Notes under the pieces: model-generated
The model's database searches: none
Told to the model about the DNA's origin: nothing
What the model saw: only the letters and a program-made list of their open reading frames with translations
In this document: positions 33,107-39,128 of the stretch, one piece after another
Position numbering within the stretch: the stretch's first letter is position 1
Layout: each line of letters opens with the position of its first letter
Made by a program: the position numbers and the translations under genes
Source: Oscillochloris sp.
Lineage (GTDB): Bacteria > Chloroflexota > Chloroflexia > Chloroflexales > Chloroflexaceae
Direction: 5' to 3'
DNA length: 39,128 nucleotides
Assembly (NCBI GenBank): GCA_012032775.1
Contig: JAAUQO010000029.1
Coordinates: 1 to 39,128, forward strand

Positions 33107-33908
33107 ATGGCAAATTCCGTGATTCCTGAACGGTTCCGACGAACCTTGATATTGCCGAAGCGGGCGCGCGTGCTGCTTGAGCGCAGCGGGCCGACACTGG
33201 GGCTGGCGCTGGTGTTGTTGGCGCTGCTGGAGTGGGCGCTGCCTAGCTTGGGCGTGCCGGCCTACCTGATCCCGCCACCGTCGCGGGTGCTGGGGCGCTT
33301 GCTCGACCCGGCGACGACATTGTACGGCCACGCACTGGCGACAGCGGCGGGCGGCGCTGTTGGGGCTGGCGGGCGGGGCGTTGTTGGGCGCGGGGCTGGC
33401 GCTTGGCTTTGCGTTACTGCCGCCGTTGGGCCGGGCACTCTACCCATGGGTACTGGTGTCACAGGCGTTGCCGGCAGCGGCTCTGGCGCCCTTGCTGACG
33501 ATCTGGTTTGGGAATGGGTTGGCGCCGCGGGCAGCGATGGCCGGCTTGTTTGCCTTTTTCCCGATCCTGGTTGGTTTTGCCGCAGGATTGCGCCGGCCGA
33601 GCGCCGAGCAACTGGCGGTGTTACGGGCCTGGGGCGCGACACCACTGCAAGAGTTATGGCTGTTGCGCTTGCCGGCGGGGCTGCCGGGGTTGCTGAACGG
33701 GCTGCGGATCGGCGCGGCGCTGGCCGTAGCGGGCGCGATTGTGGGCGAGTTGGCGGGGGCCGGGCGCGGACTGGGCTTTGCAATTTCGGTCGCGGTGTAT
33801 CACCTGCAAACCGACACGGTTTTTGCGGCAGTGGTGTTGGCTGCCGCTATGAGCCTGGCGCTGCATGGCGTGATCGGGTTGATCGAGCGCAAAGTGACGC
33901 GGATGTGA
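33107..33908 (+). CDS. ABC transporter permease, frameshifted
   Basis: This is an inner-membrane permease of the nitrate/taurine/thiamine-precursor type (BPD_transp_1 fold). The ATG at 33107 gives MANSVIPERFRRTLILPKRA, then membrane segments (TLGLALVLLALLEWALP) and PAYLIPPPSRVLGRLLDP. The frame breaks at about 33340-33352, where the hydrophobic reading passes to the next frame: LLGAGLALGFALLPPLGRAL, then the ATPase-contacting EAA loop RAWGATPLQELWLLRLPAG and further membrane segments to 33908. Removing one base (or adding two) gives 266 residues, the usual length. It is followed by a substrate-binding lipoprotein; no ATPase gene is nearby. Confidence 0.85.
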
Positions 33909-34029
33909 ATGCAGCATGCAAAGCGTGACATTCGTTATTGCGCCACTATTATGCAACATGCCGAAGAAATGACGCGCTGCCGCGCGGTTCGCTCAATTTG
34001 CTATTCGCTCATTACTATCCAGGATGATG

Positions 34030-35058
34030 ATGAAATCTCAACGTATCCTTTTGTTCAGCCTCATCGTGTTCGTGTTTAGCGGCTGTGGTGCGCCGGCGGT
34101 GCAGGAATCGGCGGACGGGCCGGAGGTGCGCGATGTGAGTATGCGCCTGCAATGGTTCCCGCAATTTCAGTTTGCCGGCTACATCGTGGCCGAACAGAAA
34201 GGCTATTACGACGAGGGCGGGTTGAATGTGACGATCGTGCCGGGCGGCCCGGATCTGGTGTCGTTGCCGCTGGTGGCGACGGGCCGCGACACATTCGGTT
34301 CGACGGGCGCCGACACGGTGTTGATCGCCCGTGAACAAGATCTCGACGTTGTGGCGCTGGCAACGTGGTTTCAGGCCAGCCCGGTGGGATTTATGGTGCA
34401 TAGCGACTCAGGGATCGCCGGGCCGGAGGATTTCGCCGGGCGCACGGTTGGTATGTTTTACGGCGACAATGTCGAGACGGAATACCGGGCGCTCCTGGCG
34501 GCAACAGGGGTTGATCGCGCTACAATCAATGAGATTCCCGGCGACTTCAGCCTTGCGCCGTTCCTGGAGCGGCGAGCCGATGTCTGGCCGGTGTATGCGA
34601 CCGATCAGCCGAATACGGCCCGCCGTGAGGGCGCCGAGGTTGAGTTGATCCTGGCGCGTGATTATGGCGTGCACCTTCTGGGCGACGTGCTGTTCACAAC
34701 CGCCGCGTTCGCCGAGCGCAACCCGAACACGGTGCAGGCATTCGTCGATGCAACGGTGCGCGGCTGGCAAGATGCGCTCAACAATCCCGACGAGGCGATC
34801 GAGCTGATCCTCGAATTTAACCCCGAATTGGATCGCGAGCAACTGGCGTTTGAGGCGGCGGAGACGATCAAACTGGTGCGCTACGGGATCGGGGAACGCT
34901 GCCCCGGCTTTAACGATCGCGGTGCCTGGGAGAGCGAGGCCGGCTTGTTGCAGAGCCTGGGGATTTTGCAGGCGGCGCCGGATCTGGATGCGGCGGTGCG
35001 CAACGAACCGGTTGCGGATTATTACGAACGGGCCGGGGTACCATGTGAGGCGCCGTAG
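34030..35058 (+). CDS. ABC transporter substrate-binding lipoprotein, NMT1/THI5-like
   Basis: Binding proteins of this family deliver small aromatic or pyrimidine-type compounds (thiamine precursors, riboflavin, nitrate or sulfonates) to an ABC permease. The start is a lipoprotein signal, MKSQRILLFSLIVFVFSGCG, with the lipobox cysteine after FSG. Three tandem ATGs (34024, 34027, 34030) are available; the last is best spaced from CCAGG. The mature part shows RLQWFPQFQFAGYIVAEQKG, YYDEGGLNVTIVPGGPD and the FAGRTVGMFYGDNVETEYR loop. Length 343 residues. The substrate cannot be deduced; no FMN or TPP riboswitch is seen upstream of the pair. The permease precedes it by 121 bases. Confidence 0.9.
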   Translation: MKSQRILLFSLIVFVFSGCGAPAVQESADGPEVRDVSMRLQWFPQFQFAGYIVAEQKGYYDEGGLNVTIVPGGPDLVSLPLVATGRDTFGSTGADTVLIAREQDLDVVALATWFQASPVGFMVHSDSGIAGPEDFAGRTVGMFYGDNVETEYRALLAATGVDRATINEIPGDFSLAPFLERRADVWPVYATDQPNTARREGAEVELILARDYGVHLLGDVLFTTAAFAERNPNTVQAFVDATVRGWQDALNNPDEAIELILEFNPELDREQLAFEAAETIKLVRYGIGERCPGFNDRGAWESEAGLLQSLGILQAAPDLDAAVRNEPVADYYERAGVPCEAP

Positions 35059-35103
35059 GGGCGAAGCATGTTGCAGAACAGAATGCTTCACCTCTACGGC
35101 GCC
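35049..35103. terminator. Bidirectional terminator between convergent genes
   Basis: A 21-base arm (35049-35069, starting GGCGCCGTAG) pairs with 35083-35103 (ending CTACGGCGCC), all positions paired with two wobbles, around a 13-base loop. The left arm contains the end of the binding-protein gene (stop at 35058). The aminotransferase ends at 35114 on the other strand. The stem serves both convergent transcripts, although T-runs are short. Confidence 0.75.
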
Positions 35104-35113
35104 CGCCACAACC

Positions 35114-36310
35114 TCAGATCGAACGCATGGCGTTGCCGAGGATGCCGATCGCTTCTTCGATCTTCTCGGCGCTCTGGAAGCTGAAAGCGAGCCGGATACA
35201 TTCGTTGCCGCGCTCGTCGGGGTAGCAGTTGACGCCGGGGAGAAAGGACATGCCACGTTCCTGCGCCCGCTCCAGCAACTCAGTTGCGCGCATGCCCTGC
35301 GGCAAGGTGGCCCAGACGAAGAATCCACCATCGGGCGCGGTGAACTGTACGTCGGGCAACTCGCGTTTGATCGCATCGACCATCACCTGACACTTGCTGC
35401 GGTAAAGATCGCACAAGGCGTCGATATGGTTGTCGAGGCGGCCTTCGGCGCTGTACAGCGCTACGACACGGGTGATAAACGGCCCGGTGGTGCCTTCGCT
35501 CTTGAACATCGCCAGCCGGTCGATGATCTCGCGCCGGCCGTAGGCCCAGCCGATCCGCAAGCCCGGCGCCAGGATCTTCGAAAAGGTGCTGACCCGCAAC
35601 ACCCAGCCGTCGCTATCAAGTGCGGCAAGCGGCGGGATTTCATCGCCCTGGAAACGCAGATCGCCATAGGCATCATCCTCGACCACCAGGACACCGTACT
35701 CGGCGGCAAGCTCAATCAGGCGCTTGCGGCGAGCGAGCGGCATGGTAGCGCCGGTGGGATTGTGGAAGGTCGGAATAGTGTAGATGAACTTCGGGCGCTT
35801 GCCGGTAGCGGCCAGATCGCGCAAGGTGTCGGCGAGTGCGTCGGTGTTCATGCCTTCAGCATCTACCGGCACCGTCACCAGATGTGCGCCGGCCATCTGG
35901 AAGCGCTTGACCGCACCCATAAAACTTGGGCCTTCGATGATCACCGTGTCGCCGGGATCGAGAAAGACCTGGGGCAACAGGGCCAGGATCTGGCTTGAGC
36001 CGTAGCCGATCAAAATTTGTTCGGGTTCGGCCTCGACAGCCTGGCGGCGCAGGCGCTCACAAACCTGCTGAGTGAGGCCGGGAAAGGTCATGCCGTAGTT
36101 GAGCGCCTCGGCGGCGGCAGGATGATCGCCAAGGAGCGTAGCAGCCGCAGCGGACAACTGGTCGCGCGGGAAGAGCGCCGGATCGGCCAGACCATAGGCC
36201 AGGCTGATCATGGGCGTCGTGCGCTGACCGGCGGCCCCATACAGTGGCGGCACCGCCTCGCGGGCGCGAGCGGCAAAAAGATCCTCGATCCGGGGTTGAG
36301 TAGTTGGCAT
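35114..36310 (-). CDS. PLP-dependent aminotransferase, class I/II (2-aminoadipate/MocR-like fold)
   Basis: This cytosolic enzyme moves amino groups between amino acids and 2-oxo acids with pyridoxal phosphate. The ATG at 36310, behind GAGGAA, gives MPTTQPRIEDLFAARARE. It has LLIGYGSSQILALL-like cofactor contacts (YGSSQILALLPQVFLDPGD), the YTIPTFHNPTGATMPLARR motif, VVEDDAYGDLRFQG with the PLP-nitrogen aspartate, and the Schiff-base lysine in RVSTFSKILAPGLRIGWAYG. Length 398 residues. It resembles 2-aminoadipate or aromatic transaminases, but the substrate is uncertain. It lies 8 bases after a D-2-hydroxyacid dehydrogenase gene. Confidence 0.9.
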   Translation of the reverse strand: MPTTQPRIEDLFAARAREAVPPLYGAAGQRTTPMISLAYGLADPALFPRDQLSAAAATLLGDHPAAAEALNYGMTFPGLTQQVCERLRRQAVEAEPEQILIGYGSSQILALLPQVFLDPGDTVIIEGPSFMGAVKRFQMAGAHLVTVPVDAEGMNTDALADTLRDLAATGKRPKFIYTIPTFHNPTGATMPLARRKRLIELAAEYGVLVVEDDAYGDLRFQGDEIPPLAALDSDGWVLRVSTFSKILAPGLRIGWAYGRREIIDRLAMFKSEGTTGPFITRVVALYSAEGRLDNHIDALCDLYRSKCQVMVDAIKRELPDVQFTAPDGGFFVWATLPQGMRATELLERAQERGMSFLPGVNCYPDERGNECIRLAFSFQSAEKIEEAIGILGNAMRSI

Positions 36311-36318
36311 AGATTTCC

Positions 36319-37275
36319 TCAATAACCAGCGTGCTTATCGACAACATTACGCAGCGGCTCGCCGGCACAATAGCGGCGCAGATTTTCAAGAAACAGGCCA
36401 AGGGTGCGCGGCCAGATCTCGGGCGAACTCCAGGAGATATGCGGGGTTAGGGTGAGATTGGGCAGATCCCAGAGCGGGCTTTCGGCGGGCAGCGGCTCCT
36501 GAGCAAAGACATCAAGCGCAGCACCGGCGATTGTAGCGTTCTGAAGTGCCGCAATCAAGGCCGGCTCATCGACGATCTCGCCGCGTGCGATATTGATCAG
36601 ATAGCCGTTAGGATTCATCGCAGCCAGTTCCGCCGTTCCGATCATACCACGAGTCTCAGCGGTCAACGGTGCCGCAATTACGACATAATCGGCACCGACT
36701 AAGCGTTCACGCCAGCCGTCGTCGCCGAGTACTTCGCTGACACCCGGAGTTGGGCGGGGCCGCCGGCGCGTGCCGATCACATGCATACCGAAGGCCGCCG
36801 CACGCTCGGCGATCGCCTGGCCGATCTGGCCCAGGCCGATGATCAGCAGTGTTTTGCCGGCGAGTTCCTGCAACTGCATCTCGCGGGGGCGCCAGGTGTG
36901 CGCGGCCTGGAAATTGCGCAATTCCGCGCTGCGTTTGGCGTGGCCGAGCATGAACATGAGCACGAATTCGGAGATCGGGATGGCGTGGACGCCGGCCGAA
37001 TTCGTGACAATGATGTCACGCTGCACAACGTCGGGGATAAGTGAGCCGTCTACGCCGGCCCGTGGGATATGCAGCCAGCGTAGATTCGGCATTGCGGCGA
37101 TCATGTTCGCGAACAAGGGCGGCGGCACGAACCAGCGCATAAACACCATTGCATCGGCCACATTGCCGTCGAATTCGCCGTTTTCCTCATACCAGACAAC
37201 TTCGGAATCGGGCGTAATCGCAGACAGCCGGGGCGCAAGTTGATCGCGCACCCGGCCGGGAAGTACCAATTTCAA
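36319..37275 (-). CDS. D-isomer-specific 2-hydroxyacid dehydrogenase
   Basis: These NAD(P)-dependent enzymes interconvert 2-oxo and 2-hydroxy acids. It starts at TTG (37275) behind GGAGGG, giving MKLVLPGRVRDQLAPRL. The NAD-binding motif is GLGQIGQAIAERAAAFGMHV (about residues 149-168). The catalytic Arg, Glu and His are in INIARGEIVDEPAL, ALDVFAQEPLP and TLTPHISW. Length 318 residues. It is one unit with the aminotransferase downstream, which suggests a two-step amino acid to hydroxy acid (or reverse) conversion. The actual substrate is unknown. Confidence 0.92.
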   Translation of the reverse strand: MKLVLPGRVRDQLAPRLSAITPDSEVVWYEENGEFDGNVADAMVFMRWFVPPPLFANMIAAMPNLRWLHIPRAGVDGSLIPDVVQRDIIVTNSAGVHAIPISEFVLMFMLGHAKRSAELRNFQAAHTWRPREMQLQELAGKTLLIIGLGQIGQAIAERAAAFGMHVIGTRRRPRPTPGVSEVLGDDGWRERLVGADYVVIAAPLTAETRGMIGTAELAAMNPNGYLINIARGEIVDEPALIAALQNATIAGAALDVFAQEPLPAESPLWDLPNLTLTPHISWSSPEIWPRTLGLFLENLRRYCAGEPLRNVVDKHAGY

Positions 37276-37311
37276 CGTAAACCCTCCAGCATTGGTAAGC
37301 AGCCGGAAGCC

Positions 37312-37369
37312 TGATGCCTGATGCCCGAGTTTGGCTCCGCTCAGGCATCAACGCTCAGGCATCAGGCAT
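37312..37369. repeat. Nested direct and inverted repeats between the binding protein and dehydrogenase genes
   Basis: ATGCCTGATGCC (37314-37325) is inverted at 37358-37369 (GGCATCAGGCAT). GCTCAGGCATCA is directly repeated at 37339-37350 and 37353-37364. Alternative hairpins are therefore possible. It lies in the 171-base gap after the solute-binding gene (minus strand) and may lower readthrough or stabilise the binding-protein mRNA end, as is common for transporters. Confidence 0.7.
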
Positions 37370-37446
37370 TGGATCAAACCCTTCGACTCGGCGGGCAGAC
37401 ATAGTCTGTTACGGCCGGCTCAACCAGCACCGAGCCAGACGTAGCC

Positions 37447-39099
37447 CTACACGCTCGGGTTCTCGGTCAAGAAGAGCGATCCCTTCATTGTACGATAAAT
37501 ATTATTGTCGGTGACGATCAGGCCGTCTTTATTAGTCGGGATGCCGCTCATATACGGCTTGAACATATTCACGGCAAAGGCATAATAGAGCGGAATATAG
37601 GCCGCCTCTTGCAGCATCAGCCGCTCGGCCTCCAGGTAGTAGCCGGCCCGCGCCGCCTTGTCGGTCTCGCCGGCCGCCGCCTCGACCAGCGTGTCGAACT
37701 GATCGCTTTTCCAGGCGAAACGGCGCCGGTTGGCTTTGCCGTACCAGACGGCGGTGTAGAAATTGCTCGGATCGGGGTAGTCCATAAACCAGACATAGAG
37801 CGGCAGTTGGTACTTACCCTCGAAGAGCGTATTGATGTAGACGCGCCCGTCGCCGGGGTTTTCGACATTGACGCGCATGCCCAGATTCTCGGCTAACTGC
37901 TGCTGCAATACCTCGCCCACCAGATCGATCGTCGGGCCGACCGGCCGCAAGGTCAGGGTGATCTCGGGCCAATTCTGGCCGCCTTCGTAGGGCGTGCCAA
38001 CCAGAAGGCTTCGGGCGAGTTCGGGATCGTAGGCGTAGGCCGATTGAAACTCAGGGTATTCGGTATCGCTGATCGCATAGGGCATGTCGGGCGAGAGCAG
38101 GGTATAGGCCGGTTGGCCGAGTTGATAAATCACGTTCAGAATTGTCTGGCGGTCGATCGCGTGTTGCAGAGCCTGGCGCACCGGCAGCAGATCGAACGGC
38201 GGCTTGGTGATCTCCGGCGAAAGAAAGGCCGTCGCCGATTGCGGCACGCGGTAGAATTCCTGCCGTAGTTGCGGATCTTCTTGCAGGCGTGCGATCTCGG
38301 CGGCGGGGATGCCGCGATTCTCGCGATAATCGAGTTCGCCGCTCTCGTAGGGCAACAGGCCGGCGTTATTGTCGATCACGCTGGCGATCAACTTCGTGAG
38401 TTTCGGTTTCTCGGCGATCGCGAAATCCTCGTTGCGCTCGAACTCCAGCACTTTGTTGCGTTCCCAGGTTACCAGCTTGAACGGCCCATTGCCGACAATC
38501 TTGTCGGCCTCGGTCCAACTGTCGCCGTGGGCCTCAACCGTGGCGCGATGGCTCGGCAGCGCCGCCGCATAACCGACCAGCAGCGGGAAGTATTCGCGCG
38601 GCCCTGCAAGCGTGATCTCCAGGGTGTAGTCGTCGATCGCCTTCAAACCAAGCTCCTCGGCACTGCCGCCCTCGCCGGTGTTCCAGGCCTGCGCGCCCTG
38701 TACATCGTACAGAATCGAGGCGTAGCTCGCGCCGGTTTCCGGGTTCAGCAGGCGCGTAAAGCTCCACACAAAGTCCTGCGCGGTCACCGGATCACCATTT
38801 GTCCAACGACCCTCGGGATGCAGTTTGAAGGTATACATCAGCCCATCGTCGCTGACCGCCCAGCTTTCGGCGGCGTAGGGCAGCGGCTCGTAATCGGCCG
38901 AAAGGGTGGTCAGGCCGGCGAATAACATCGACTCGCCGCCGCAATAAAGATCCTTGTTGAAGTCGTGGCTCGACGGATCGGTGGCGAATGTATAGCGAAA
39001 CACCTGTTGATCGGCGGAAAGCGCAGCGCCGGCGGCGGCGGTGCGACGTCCCCGGCGATTGCGCGTGTTGGTGGCCTCGGTCAGGTCTTCGAGACACAT
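37447..39099 (-). CDS. Extracellular solute-binding protein, family 5 (peptide/oligopeptide type)
   Basis: Proteins of this family bind peptides, nickel or opines outside the cell for an ABC importer. The visible 550 residues hold the family pattern: YTFATDPSSHDFNKDLYCGG, LPYAAESWAVSDDGLMYTFK, LHPEGRWTNGDPVTAQDFVW and KIVGNGPFKLVTWERNKVLE. A C-terminal lobe with FEGKYQLPLYVWFMDYPDPS follows. The start used here (ATG 39099) is in-frame behind a stop near the window edge and gives MCLEDLTEATNTRNRRGRR, with no signal peptide. The true N-terminus with a lipoprotein signal is probably lost through a further frame break or lies beyond the edge. No permease is present. Confidence 0.88.
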   Translation of the reverse strand: MCLEDLTEATNTRNRRGRRTAAAGAALSADQQVFRYTFATDPSSHDFNKDLYCGGESMLFAGLTTLSADYEPLPYAAESWAVSDDGLMYTFKLHPEGRWTNGDPVTAQDFVWSFTRLLNPETGASYASILYDVQGAQAWNTGEGGSAEELGLKAIDDYTLEITLAGPREYFPLLVGYAAALPSHRATVEAHGDSWTEADKIVGNGPFKLVTWERNKVLEFERNEDFAIAEKPKLTKLIASVIDNNAGLLPYESGELDYRENRGIPAAEIARLQEDPQLRQEFYRVPQSATAFLSPEITKPPFDLLPVRQALQHAIDRQTILNVIYQLGQPAYTLLSPDMPYAISDTEYPEFQSAYAYDPELARSLLVGTPYEGGQNWPEITLTLRPVGPTIDLVGEVLQQQLAENLGMRVNVENPGDGRVYINTLFEGKYQLPLYVWFMDYPDPSNFYTAVWYGKANRRRFAWKSDQFDTLVEAAAGETDKAARAGYYLEAERLMLQEAAYIPLYYAFAVNMFKPYMSGIPTNKDGLIVTDNNIYRTMKGSLFLTENPSV

Positions 39100-39128
39100 A
39101 AGGCTTGGTTAGGCGCGGCCGAGACCTC

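Noticed and set aside
33000-33107. FMN or TPP riboswitch upstream of the ABC permease
   Set aside because: The space is only about 110 bases, is shared with a divergent gene and shows none of the conserved aptamer segments.
34850-35998. 382-codon open frame antisense to the aminotransferase and overlapping the binding-protein end
   Set aside because: It crosses the convergent terminator and has no family resemblance; the aminotransferase motifs on the minus strand are complete.
1-39128. CRISPR arrays, insertion sequences, tRNA or rRNA genes
   Set aside because: No regularly spaced repeats, transposase-like proteins, terminal repeats or cloverleaf-like sequences were found by eye; a tRNAscan or covariance search would be decisive.

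Overview
The window carries the end of a tuf gene and then an almost unbroken S10-spc-alpha ribosomal protein supercluster (rpsJ to rplQ, with secY, adk, infA and rpoA). It continues into truA-rplM-rpsI. The gene order is bacterial and chromosomal. The RpoA sequence, the CrtI-type carotenoid desaturase, the CpaF/AAA ATPase pair and the general protein style suggest a member of the Chloroflexota, probably the Chloroflexia (green filamentous phototrophs and relatives). That assignment is inference from remembered family resemblance; no 16S rRNA is present.

Layout: (1) 1-17959, plus strand: translation and secretion operon, ending at a strong intrinsic terminator after rpsI. map, usual near adk/infA, is absent. 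(2) 17976-19646, plus: rsmD, coaD and a small coiled-coil protein. (3) 19664-20492, plus: a textbook TTGACA-N17-TATAAT promoter driving yceD (DUF177) and rpmF. (4) 20538-24222, plus: palindrome, hairpin and -10 box, then fabH-fabD-fabG and a second, degenerate fabG. This is a fatty acid initiation/elongation block without plsX or acpP. (5) 24223-24869: 647 bases with no intact gene, holding a promoter-like pair, a strong Shine-Dalgarno site and a terminator, all facing the minus strand. (6) 24870-29685, minus: crtI, and a separate unit of a 111-residue protein, an AAA ATPase and CpaF. (7) 29907-32996, minus: a TPR protein with a very acidic tail, miaB, and an unknown helical protein. (8) 33107-35058, plus: ABC permease plus NMT1/THI5-like binding lipoprotein, without an ATPase, closed by a convergent terminator. 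(9) 35114-39099, minus: aminotransferase, D-2-hydroxyacid dehydrogenase and a peptide-type family 5 solute-binding protein.

A striking property is a set of single-base reading-frame breaks: rplW, adk, infA, the second fabG, the ABC permease and probably the end of miaB. Each is repaired by one base, and three lie in genes a cell cannot lose. The simplest reading is residual indel error in the assembly; authentic frameshifts cannot be excluded from sequence alone.

No CRISPR array, insertion sequence, rRNA or tRNA was found. The most interesting biological leads are the minus-strand transcription unit at 24230-24754, the tandem FabG pair with complementary active-site losses, and the 111-aa/AAA/CpaF cluster.
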